Source: Dysidea avara
Taxonomy: Eukaryota; Porifera; Demospongiae; Dictyoceratida; Dysideidae
Assembly: GCF_963678975.1 (NCBI RefSeq)
Contig: NC_089272.1
Span: 22,333,399-22,397,398 of the forward strand
Reading direction: 5' to 3'
Length of the DNA: 64,000 nt
The position numbers and the translations under genes are program-made. Under the pieces are notes generated by a model. That model did no database searches, had not been told where the DNA came from, and was given only the letters and a program-made list of their open reading frames with translations. Of the stretch, positions 33,257-43,829 are shown piece after piece; the first letter of the stretch is position 1; every line of letters starts with the position of its first letter.

Positions 33257-33283
33257 CGTGCGTGCATGGGTGTGTGTGTGTGC
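33210..33283 (+). repeat. (TG)n microsatellite
   Basis: An almost pure TG/GTGC tract of about 74 bp at the end of the LINE relic. The Cys/Val ORFs over it are artefacts. Confidence 0.9.
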
Positions 33284-33289
33284 TATCAG

Positions 33290-34868
33290 ATATATTGTAC
33301 TATTACTATTTTCTGTTCACATGCTCATTTCAATTCCCAAAAGAAAATATGTCTTTAACTTGCTGCTGCCTAATTGTTACAGTATGATACAGAGAGTCAT
33401 ATATTATCAAAGTTACATTACATACGTACATCATTCATTGTTAAGTAACACATTGCTGATATATTATACAACATTCATTGTGGCATACACTACTCTTTTA
33501 TTGTCCATTGCTGGAGCTGGTACAATGCTTTCTCCTGATGAACTTCAATCCAAATCAGCATATTCCACTTGCTAAAAATAGAAGATATAAATTATTAAAA
33601 CTACAAAGTACTTCACATGTTAAGAATAACCTAAAGAGAAAAGATTACCAAATTTATCTACGATATTACACGCTATATGCGTGCTGCTGTTTTCAGCTAC
33701 CTATTCTATATATTTATACACACAATGTATCAGAGAATATTTGTCTCTACAACGTATACATTTTTCTCTATGTGGTATTTGCTTAGTATCTCACCAACCT
33801 ACTTGCTTGGTTAAAATACTGCATTTCAAATTGTAACCGCATTTGATTAGTAGCCATACTACAAGAGTTCAAATTTATACGTTAATGTCACTGTTAAATT
33901 GAGTAGAAGTGTTGTTCTTGGGAAAGCTTTTATGATAGGAAGGAGATAAAGAGATATATAAGTGAACAAGAGAGCTATCATCTGCTGTTTCTTTTTTAAT
34001 AACATGATTGCAATAATTCTATTAATACAAGTGTATATGTGACTGAATTTGACAAAACCCGGCATCGATGCACAAAGCTTCATTAGGAGATATGGCGATT
34101 TTAAGAAATCACTGTGTAATAACTTCCCAGTGCCTACAGCTGTACAAACAAAATTTGCACCAAGTATGCATCTATTTACTAGCTATCACTGAGTGGGTGT
34201 ATACATTTCTGATACCCAAAATTAGCCCTGTTTTTGGCAGCTTTTCTCGAGCGGGTAATAATATTACAGGTGATAGTAATAGGGTGGGAGGGTGGGGGGC
34301 AGTGGGTGGGCTTAATATAGGGGTATAAAATGAAGCAAGAAGACGATTGGAATCCAGAGGCCAAGTTTGGGCTCTCCATGGCCCTCCATGGCCCTCAAAT
34401 CACTCCAAATTGACTGAGAACACTATTGGCGAGCTCTCTGTGAAGTCCCAGCTCACTACACACCATTATCACAAAGCCAAAGCCATTGAATGGCACCAAT
34501 CTCCCACTCGTGGCTTTGACAGGGTCGGAAGAAAGCTGCCACAGAAACCAGACTTGCCAGTCCTGAAGGAAGTACAGTGTGGAATATGATAGTGTATTAG
34601 GCCAGCAATCCATTTCTGGTAAAAACGTAAGTTTGATTTTGTGTGTGTGGAAGCCTTGTTATGTGAAATCCGGTCACATATAGTGTTCTTACAACAATTT
34701 TTAAAAATAGAAAAGTAACCATGGTTTAACGTTGCCTATGGAAATAAATGCAGCACCTGAATAGTAACTTTGTACACCACTTTCTAGTAGAGCTGTTGCT
34801 AGTATTGCATTAATTTTTTCAAGGTCTTTAGTTTTAGAAACCCATGGCCTTTTTTATCAACTAATTTT
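33290..34868. other. No gene recognised downstream of the receptor gene
   Basis: This AT-rich region should hold the 3' UTR or last exons of the minus-strand receptor, but no exon with convincing borders was found. 34347-34589 has an 80-codon plus-strand ORF (KAKAIEWHQSPTRGFDRVG) without a known motif; it could be a repeat-derived fragment. CCATGGCCCT is tandemly duplicated at about 34376-34395. Confidence 0.35.
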
Positions 34869-37800
34869 TTAAACAAATAATAATAATAAAAAAAAACAGA
34901 AGTGCAGTACCTTTAATGATCCAGTCCTTTTATCATCATTTATTTTATTTTTCGATAATACCACTTCAGAATATGGAACTAACAAACCAGGTGGCTTGGA
35001 GGCAGGGTTGATATGTAAATCATCATAATTCATCTGAACATAAAAATACATAATGTGAACTACACCTGAATTACAGTTTCAATACAGCATAGAACAGTAA
35101 ATTTATGAAATGCTAAATATAGTTTTGCTTCTAAGTATAATGATTTAAAGTTGTACAAGAAATATGCACATACATAATAGTTATAAACTTCATTTAGTAT
35201 ATATACTTGGATTAAATGAATAAAATCTGTATTCTTTATAGTAAGAGCCATATCTACCATATAACACACTTACTCCATACAATTTAACATTTTCAATTTC
35301 ATTATAACCACATTTTTCAGTACCTGGGGTTTAGTTTGCTGGAATGAAGAATTGCTAGTATGATTAGATTCTGTTGTTGAGTATATGTTTGAGATGTTTC
35401 TATATTATAAAAAAGAAACAATTGATATGATTTACTTTTGTAGTGCAGTAATCTACAGTACATACCTTTTTTCAGACTGCTTAGCTGTAAGAAAAACATA
35501 AAGATGTACAGTAAATATATAGCATTAAATTATTATTGCATATGTATCAGAACAGTATGTATATTATAATTGTGCAAACCAAGCATACATGGTATTCAAC
35601 TATTTTTATAAATACCATATGCATTGTCTTTAAGTACGTATGGCTCATTTTATGTAAGCAATAAACAACAGCATATCCGAAGTGAGTATCCAATATTGCT
35701 TACCTTTTCTACAGTAGAAGCATGCCATTGAAACAACTAAAATTATTATCACCAAGGTTATCACAATGATACCACCAATGATTCCAGCAATAACACCATT
35801 TGACAATGATCCACTGCCTGTAAAAGACATTGCAAACATAAGGAGAAACAATATGTACTTGTACTGTTGATCGTCTTTGTCAATTAATGTTGATCATTTT
35901 ATTATACTATTATTAGTAAATATCATTTAGTTGACAAGGACAACAAACTGTAGCTTCTAGGAATGATAAGAATATATTTTTTAAATTGATTCAGTAATTG
36001 CTATGTATAAAATGTGTAAAGTTCAGGTATGTACATACTGTAGCATAAATCAGTATGGCAAATTAGTATTCACATGTGTATGTGCGTGGAAGGTACCTGA
36101 TGATGCTTCGGTTCGAGGCTGAAATTCTCCTAAAATTAAAAGAAGTGGAATATACATAATTAGCAAATAAATTTGTAACTATGTGCCAAACACACACACA
36201 TATACTTTAAGCTATGGGAAGACTCAAGGGTGTGTTACACTAGGTTGTAACTATAATATCACTACATAATGATTAAGTTAATGTAACCAGGTGATATGAA
36301 CAAGCCTAGTACATAAAATAAACCACAAAATGTCACTATCAGGTGTTAAACTACTTTACAAATTGTTTGATTTGTGAGTAATTTTATACTGCGAATGTAT
36401 AACATAGCAAAAAAAATAACAGTCCTTAAAATTGATAGATATTTTTCTTGACCATTGTAATGTTTGGTAATTTATGATATAGTTAATATAACGTGATAAG
36501 ACTAGAGGTCGGGAAGGTGGTGCTGTCACTGATGTGGATCTTATTATGCTGTGTCCATAAATTGTGCCATTACAACCTTTAGAGATCAGTTCACACTTGT
36601 AATTATCACTAGTTCATATTACAGTGTGTATGTATATACAGTAGGTTTTGATAGGTTTCCTGATCATTATGAAAAGTACCAAGGTTTCCTTCCTATTCAT
36701 GGAATCCTAGTACTGACAATTACCTTTGTAATATTTGCTTCAATTGCGTTTCTTATCACGTTAACACCTTTGGATTTTTTTCCTTCCATTTTTAGTTATT
36801 TAAAAGTTCAAGAGAGTTTTTGGGGTATAATCCACTTTTGAGCATTGTTATGCTGCTGAATCACCTTGAGAGTACTAATTAGGGAGTTGCTGGATATTTT
36901 GGTGATTAAGCGTCCCTCTTTTAGTGTCAACCTGGCATTCCACAAGATTCTTTGTGGTGTCTGATGGGGGTATAAGGTAGTCATATTACTTATTCATGGT
37001 GGGCCCATAAGCACATGTACAGTAGTGAGTACATTGAACTACACCATAAACATGGCTACACCACATAATACTAACCTGTTTCAAGTATTCCACATACTTG
37101 AAATCCAGTAGTAGTATTATTAACAAATGCTGACACACAGTAGTTATAAATAGTGAGCCGTTCTAATCCTTGAAGTATTAGCTGCTGTTGATTAATCTGA
37201 TTTGTAATGGTTACTGTAACTTCAGTTGAATTAGTTTTTAGTGATACTATCCTACAGTGAAGACCACTTGTCATGCAGGCCAGTTGACATTGTAGTGTTG
37301 CTGATGATGAGGTGACTTTGAGCTGTTCAACTGAATGCAGTGGGTTGATATCTGTAGAATAAATTATACATTATTAAGCTAGTATACATGTCTTCTATCT
37401 TACGTACATTGCAGAACAGGATCTGATAGCAAACTTTCTCCATTTTCATTAACAGTAGATATTTGTACAGATAATATTTCATTTAAGTCATCTTGATTAA
37501 TTTCTATGATTGCACTGGTGGAGTCAAACCTCACTCTTTGCTTTGTAGCACTACTGTTTCTTCCATAATATATGTAATATTGATTAGTTTGATCATCAAA
37601 CACAGTTGATGATGCCTACATAAGAAAGGTCATTCATGTGTACACACTGAAAAATTATACACAGTTATGCCATTCGGGTGTAGGCACATCAAACGAACAA
37701 AAGTTTGCTACTATAGCACTTATATAGTCATGAAGACATCCTATGTAACCAATAGTATGTTGCAGAAAATAATTGTGTTAAAATGAGGTGTACAATGTGC

Positions 37801-40615
37801 CGAGTCATAACAAGACATACATTCCCACAGCATATACTGAAAACACATGTGCCAATTAAATAAGCTTAAACGAAGGTGGATTTGTTTACTTGTGAAGTAC
37901 ATAAGCAGTGTGCTTGGCATTAAAAGTTGGCCACTATGTGGAGTTTCACTCACATAGATAATGTAACTTGATCATCACACAACAGTTTAATTTTCCATGC
38001 ATTTTAACAGGTTATTCTTCTACAAGCAATTAAGTAGGCCTTTGCTACCATGCATGGTATCAACACATATAATGACTTTGTGTCGTTAGTGAACATTAGT
38101 GGTGCACAGACCTATGTTACTATTGAATGCATATTGCTAGGATATTTTTAGATATGTAGAGTCCTGAATTTATGGGAAATCACTGATGCAATCATGCACA
38201 ACAGTAAAATTGTAACAAAATCATCCAACTACATAATAATGGCTAATATACACACCCGTGTACACATTAAAAAGTTGTTAGCAACTCACAATGGAAATGA
38301 AGCTATACACATCTAGATTAGCTATATAAACCAACTCAGAGATTTTTACAGCCAACAAATGGTATATCAGAATATGTATTGTTGGAGAGCTTCAAGAACC
38401 CACCAAAAAGAACAGACCTCCATTAAACAATTATCCATTTTTTCTGAAAAGGAGAACTTATTCTATGGCATAATCCATGTAGCTAATATGGCCAAGGTGT
38501 GTAGGTATCAATCGTTAGGTGGATTCTATTATGAATGTAACACAATTATTATGTTGTATAACACACTAGGGTAGGGCACAAGGAGTCAATTATTGTGAAA
38601 GAGAGATTTGAACACATTGTAATTAGCTGGTTTCTTTGCCTAGGTACACATTTGCCATTCTTGTACTATTTTCTAACATACATAGACTCCCTGCAATGTA
38701 CAATACAATGCTTAATAGGTAATTGGGATTCTGCATATATACACTGTAGATGCTTACTTGCCACTGAATTCGCAGGGTTGGATTGTTGGCCATATCAAAT
38801 GACACACATACATCAACATTTGTTGGTGGCAATGGGGGGACTATAGAGATATCATCATAATAATTGTGTCAGTAACAAATACAAATATAAAACAATGCAT
38901 ATATACAAATATAAACTGTCCTTACCGAATGCTCTTGTGGTTAGGCTGATGTTTCCAGTAGGAGCACTTTGTCCTACAATGTTGCTTGCAACTACATTAA
39001 TGTAATATTGAGTAGATGGTTCAAGTTCACTGATAGTAAAGTTTAAAGTATTGCCATCACTGATTTGGTAAACTCCCTGCAAGCCCATGTCATCATATGC
39101 ACGGATAATGTATCCGCTAACAGCAGCGTTAGGAAGAGTTGTAGCTGGTATCCATTCAATGGTAGCAGTAGAAAAGGTTGTGCTAAGAACTGAAACAATG
39201 TTATCACTTTCTGAAAACTCAGGAACATCTGTGTAAGAAGCACATATTGTGTGAAGGCAGTGCCTGAAGACAATATTAGTATGGTCAGCCATAATATAAA
39301 TAAATGTAATTTGTTATCCATGTTTTGCCAAATCTCCCAAACACTCTCACCATTGAAGGACAAGGTATATGTGAGCATGCATGTGCACTTGATTTTTATC
39401 AAAGCAAGCAATTTAAATAAACTCATGCCATAAGCTTTCATCAAGTTTAGCGATTTAAGTTGCTTTATCTGATATTGCAAGCTCACTACTATGCCAGCAA
39501 TCCCCACAAGCCAGTGTCATTATTACTGAGGCTCCAGGGTAATCCTCAATTGGCAGCACACATCTAAAGTGAGTCTATTTTTATATTAGTCTGGGAATCT
39601 CCACCTAATGCCAGCATGCACATTTCCTATAAAATATTGCACTTTGCGTGGGAGTATCAAAGTGCCGACATGTACTGTATTGCTTATGCAGTACACTGTA
39701 TGGCCAGATAACTATGTTACAACATACATAATCATGTGTAGGAGTTTGAACATTTTTTCACATAAACTCTAGTTTCTTCACTATTAATTATCCAATGTAA
39801 GTTTGGGATTATATATGTAACAAATTTCAGTGTACCTCTCCAACTACCATGCACCACCTATGTAGGATCAATATGTGGTTAAAAGAGGGGTGCCAAGGTA
39901 AGGCAAAATGTTTGTAGGCCCTAAGATCAAGTTATAACCAATAATCCATCCACTCCTGGTCAGGACCATAGATGGTGCCTCTATAGTAATGGAGTATATA
40001 TGTGTGTATGTGCATATGTGTACTGTGGATATAATTAAGCTTCAATTAACACATATGTACATACTGCTACTGTACATAATTATGTACAAGTAGCTATGTA
40101 GTTGCTAACCTGCGACAGTAATGGATACCAATTTACTGGTAATATCTGGTTGACCAGCCGGTGAGCAGTGATATACAGCCTCATCGTCTACTCTCATTAT
40201 GTTCTGTACTCGAAGCCCAATAGTGATAGTAGTGCCAGGGTTATGGAATTCGGAATGCCTTTGCAGGCCTGCAGTTGGTTCACCATTTCTAAACCACTCT
40301 GCACTTACTAGCAGAGATCTATTGTCAACAAATACACATTGCAGTAAAACATCTTCTCCTGGAAGAGCTACTACATCAACTGGTTCCTGGACAATACCTG
40401 ATGGCAAAAAGAGATAATAGCTAGTATGTTGTTTACAATAATGGCTAGCACTGGGAACAATCAGCTAGCCTAACACAATGTACACAAAATCATGCTCAAC
40501 TTTTCAACTCACGTATTGGTGGTTGTGGTTGTGAGAACGCTACAGCACTGATACTCAATATAATTAATGGCAATAACGCCAGACGCTTGTGATCCAAGGT
40601 CACTCTTAACAACAT
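34869..40615 (-). CDS. Ig/FN3 single-pass receptor with tyrosine-motif tail
   Basis: Eleven exons read in phase: 40615-40513 (signal peptide, MLLRVTLDHKRLALLPLIIL), 40397-40110 (Ig domain: LLQC, AEWFRNG, DDEAVYHC), 39228-38926 (FN3: ATIEWIPAT, YYINVVASN), 38840-38758 and 37615-37408 (second FN3, split by a phase-0 intron), 37351-37076 (FN3-like, five Cys), 36129-36097 (linker), 35817-35704 (membrane helix IIGGIIVITLVIIILVVS, then CRK), 35484-35466, 35399-35324 and 35033-34911 (cytoplasmic tail). Introns around the extracellular domains are phase 1, as usual for shuffled Ig/FN3 exons. The tail holds NYDDL and LVPYSEVV; VPYSEV fits the ITIM form [SIVL]-x-Y-x-x-[ILV]. No kinase or phosphatase is seen. 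The end is uncertain: unspliced, the last frame stops at 34869; a GT donor at 34910 would lead to exons I could not find. Role inferred: cell-surface adhesion or recognition receptor, about 540 residues. Confidence 0.82.
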
Positions 40616-41071
40616 ATCGAGATCTACACACTTCGTATTCACAGAGAATCCCCATCTGAATGGTGAATAAGAATTTATAGTGTTCCCCAGCAAGGAGGTG
40701 TCATCATAGATAATACACGTAATAAAGGATTGGCAACGCGCATAGCAACTATTAGACAATCCTCGTTACGGTCGCGTGACTTATTATGTAACTTCTGCGG
40801 GTCTATTGTCATAGATACGGCTACCCGACATGAATGCTCCGCTTTATCGTTCCCAGTGCTGTTATTTCGCTATCCAGTAATAGAGAGGAACTACTCATGT
40901 AACCAGTATCGATCGTAGTGAGCTATCAACCAGCGCTATCAACCAGCGGATTTTGGGCGCGGCAGCAACTTGGTGAGTCGTGGAGTCTTCAGTACCGTTT
41001 CACATGAGCATCGAATTCTATCAAGGATTCGATGCGCTCCTGGTAGCCAGCTACAGTAGGTCATAATAAGG
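40616..41071. promoter_or_regulatory. Likely bidirectional promoter region
   Basis: The 456 bp between the receptor start codon (minus) and the ATG at 41072 (plus) is richer in CpG than its surroundings (for example TCGCGTGAC, ATCGATCGTAG) and has no long ORF. A mini-MITE sits in it (40706-40771). No TATA box was assigned. Confidence 0.35.
40706..40771. mobile_element. 66-bp mini-MITE, copy 1
   Basis: CGTAATAAAGGATTGGCAAC faces ACAATCCTCGTTACGG; the outer 15 bp pair imperfectly. A close copy in opposite orientation lies at 47108-47175, also next to GGCAACGCGC, supporting a real family. Confidence 0.6.
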
Positions 41072-41186
41072 ATGGACTATGTAAACCAGGATTTAAACCG
41101 ATTGTATGCTCGTTTAGGGCTTCAGCAGCAAATACCTTATGTATCCAGTGGCAATGTTTTTTTTAATGGAGAGCTCGAGATGGATA
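41072..41186 (+). CDS. Candidate first exon of a divergent gene (unknown)
   Basis: ATG at 41072 opens 38 codons (MDYVNQDLNRLYARLGLQQQ, then IPYVSSGNVFFNGELEMDI) and ends at a good donor, ATT|GTATGT at 41187. The composition is protein-like and the position, divergent from the receptor across a CpG-richer gap, suits a shared promoter. No domain is recognised and no second exon was found before 43.3 kb, where repeats dominate. A SINE begins about 10 bp into the putative intron. Confidence 0.35.
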
Positions 41187-41194
41187 TTGTATGT

Positions 41195-41392
41195 ATATTG
41201 GGAATTTACTTCCCCAGTAAACGCCAGGTACCCATTGATGTTGCTGTGACAGCTCACCAGGTCCCCAACTGTATACAGCTGGAGCAATGTGAACAAAGTT
41301 TCTTGCTCAAGGAAACTCTAAATTTGCAAAACCTGGAACCTTTCAATTACCAGGCTAGTGCTCTAGCCACTTGGCTATGCTGCCTCACTGTC
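41195..41392 (-). mobile_element. tRNA-derived SINE with conserved central domain
   Basis: On the minus strand the head reads GGCAGCATAGCCAAGTGGCT with AGGTTCCAGGTTTTG at the B-box position, followed by CCTTGAGCAAGAAACTTT and CACATTGCTCCAGC. That middle part resembles a domain shared by widespread animal SINE superfamilies. The 3' part contains ATGGGTACCTGGCGTTTACT. Confidence 0.65.
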
Positions 41393-41399
41393 CTTGTCC

Positions 41400-43295
41400 C
41401 AACTTAGTGGTTGTTGTTGTGGAACTTTGGGTTCTGCGACCTCTCCCTGTGAGATCTATATAGTCCCAGGAGGATTCTGCACAAGACTATAGTGCCTGAG
41501 TGGTGCACAGGCATCCCAGTGTTGGTTTTTTGGGTGGCAATAGGTACAGTTGTCGGCTTAGGCTGTGTGTATGTGTGTGGTGGAGGACAAGAGTTCACTG
41601 AACACTCCATTCTGTTTTTGTCGTGTTGTTCACGTGTCGTATTGCGTGGGTGACTAGGGTCACCAATGCCAGGGGTCAGTCACTCAGAAAATCCTCGAAA
41701 TTCAGCTATCTTAATAATGCATGTGCTGTTGACAACTGTTACTGTGTGCTATGACCATGTAAACTGAGTGAACAACTAAATAGTGCAGTAAGCAAATTTC
41801 AATGGTGAGGTTTCCTTTTATATCTGGGGCTAATGGTTTGTAGGAAACCATACCAAGGGGGCCATATTTACATGAAAGATCTCGCAATGGCTGTTGTTTT
41901 AGGTATGTGGAAAGTATCCGAAAAAAGTAATCGTTTGACAAATTTCTGAACTTTGATCAACAAAATTTCACTGAATGACAGACCTCTCAACCAACATCTC
42001 TAAATTGTGTAATGTTTAGGGATTTCAAGTGTTTGTTAGAATTTCAATAATATAAATCTTTATCTAGGTTTTACTTGGATTTCACACTTCTATTATTGCA
42101 CAAAATGGAGTAGCCAACAGCCTCAATGGAGATGCAGGTGTGCTTTGCACAGATCAGTTAATGGAACATCCATCAGTCATTTATCTAGCTAACTCCAAGC
42201 CATACTGGACCTGGAAGCCTCATTGATTTTGTGTGATTCCAGAGTTCAGAATTTAAGATTTCTTTATGAGATTGTGTGAGAATCCCATGTCATTTCTGAC
42301 TCTGAGGGTTGTGATGTTGCTGCTGTTTTATCTGATATGAATACTACTACTAGTGCTTGAATTTAATGAAATGTAACACAGTCATAATTACCTTGACTGC
42401 TATACACTGGGATGTGGGACCTACTGGCAAATGCTCCACAGGTGTACAGTGGAATCTCAGTTATCCAAACCTGTATGTCACAATTGAATACTCTATTAGA
42501 GTAGCGAGTGTTCTATTAGAGAAGTTATTTTTCATACTTTGCAATTGACTAACATTGTGTAAAGAGATTTTGTACAAACTTCAGTTATCAGGTATCTGAG
42601 CTGCAGGTGGTGCCTAGGAGTTCAGATAACTAGTATAATATGTGTCCATTGTTTATATCAGTTATTATAACAAAGTGAACTAGCTAGACTTAGTCCACAT
42701 TAGTTTCCAGCACTTGAAGGGAATGTCTATTTTTGTGACAAAACACAAGGACGTCACTTGATATCCAGTGGATGGTATTTGCTGCGAGCTGCTACATTTA
42801 TAGATATGCTCATCATTCCCTGTCTAGGCTTGAAGTCATGATACACTACTCTTTACCACCAACAGCTCCTTCATGTTGAAAACATGCTCTGTTCCACTAC
42901 ACCTTTTATATCCCATTTTCACATACTTTGATGGCTAATGCCAAATCTGAATTTGAGCTCATGCATATTTGCATAACACCACCATGACATTGAGCTCTCT
43001 TGTGCTGAATAGTAACTTGATGCTTCTCCTCATGGTACCACGACAAAACTCCAAAACCCAGCACAATGAAACAGCTTCAAACCATACTTTGGGTAAGTGG
43101 TACGCCTACACAAAACAAAGCATGACACTCTACTAATGGTTACGATTAATTCTTTGTATATTGTTCGGAAAAAAGCACTTCAGTGTCCTTGTTAAAACTC
43201 CAAAACTGTGAAAAGCCATGAAGCAGTGGGCCTTATCTTGCGCTGGGTTAAAACTGACAGTGCGTTTCACTATTTTATTATCTAAGTGTATATTT
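41400..43295. other. Gene-poor stretch with repeat relics
   Basis: Apart from the relic at 42447-42632, I see no supported gene. Short ORFs at 41404-41610 and 41711-41941 have no motif. 42780-43270 looks like an old repeat without coding content. Confidence 0.4.
42447..42632. mobile_element. Relic of a pogo/Tigger-like MITE
   Basis: TA-CAGTGGAATCTCAGTTATCC at 42445-42468 matches the terminus of the element at 25734. A degraded partner, GAGTTCAGATAACTAG, lies at 42618-42633. Two CTCTATTAGAG-type motifs (42490-42520) are inside. Confidence 0.55.
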
Positions 43296-43340
43296 AGCCG
43301 GTACCGGTTTGCAAACACTAACGGCTATTGTGCCGGCACT

Positions 43341-43460
43341 AGTAGGTTGCCCCGAGCATTCAACTTTAGGGCACGCGCCTAGTAGGTTGCCCCGAGCATT
43401 CAACTTTAGGGCACGCGCCTAGTAGGTTGCCCCGAGCATTCAACTTTAGGGGATGCGAAA
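43341..43460 (+). repeat. Three tandem 40-bp units
   Basis: Units start at 43341, 43381 and 43421 with AGTAGGTTGCCCCGAGCATT. The first two are identical; the third diverges only in its last bases (GGGGATGCGAAA in place of GGGCACGCGCCT). Confidence 0.95.
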
Positions 43461-43586
43461 AGTAGTTCCTTAGCGTTAGGGGTAGGCTAGGGTTCAGCTT
43501 TGGTTTCTTCTTCACTCTTGTTATATATAGAAGTCACTTCAGTCGGATGTTTATAACGTAGAAACTAAATAATATGACTAGCTGCA

Positions 43587-43671
43587 GCACCGGTGGTATA
43601 ATCGTTACAAACATTGCTTATGAGTACGGATGCCCGGGTTCGAACCCTCGCTTAGACAACTTTTTTTTTTT
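43587..43671 (+). other. tRNA-like polymerase III promoter segment
   Basis: TGGTATAATCG (43594-43604) matches the A-box consensus and GGTTCGAACCC (43637-43647) the B-box, 43 bp apart as in a true tRNA, and an 11-T run follows (43661-43671). The acceptor ends (GCACCGG and CTTAGAC) do not pair, so it is not a functional tRNA gene; it may be a SINE head or a polymerase III unit inside the TIR element. Confidence 0.6.
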
Positions 43672-43829
43672 CGCTTTCTTAGGTTTTTTGTACAAGTTTT
43701 TTTTAATGCACGTAACATTCTAAGTATTATACCCTCCACTGCCGGCAAAATAGTGTAACCGGTACCGGCTCTATATAACCTGCCATTTTATTACATCAGA
43801 TACTCACTTTAGCAGTTGTACGTCCGTTT

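Larger units (their letters stand above)
43296..43770. mobile_element. TIR element carrying tandem repeats and a tRNA-like segment
   Basis: AGCCGGTACCGGTTTG at the left and AACCGGTACCGGCT at the right form inverted termini, with GCCGGCA further in on both sides. Between them are three 40-bp tandem units and a tRNA-like promoter with a T-run. No transposase ORF. Confidence 0.65.

Noticed and set aside
33124-33575. Cys/Val-rich ORFs
   Set aside because: They run over the (TG)n microsatellite.
34869-34910. KVLHFCFFLLLLFV as the true receptor C-terminus
   Set aside because: Possible if the last donor is unused, but a hydrophobic end from a T-rich tract looks like read-through into an intron; left open in the gene entry.
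43587-43660. Functional tRNA gene
   Set aside because: A and B boxes are perfect but the acceptor ends cannot pair and the T stem is imperfect.
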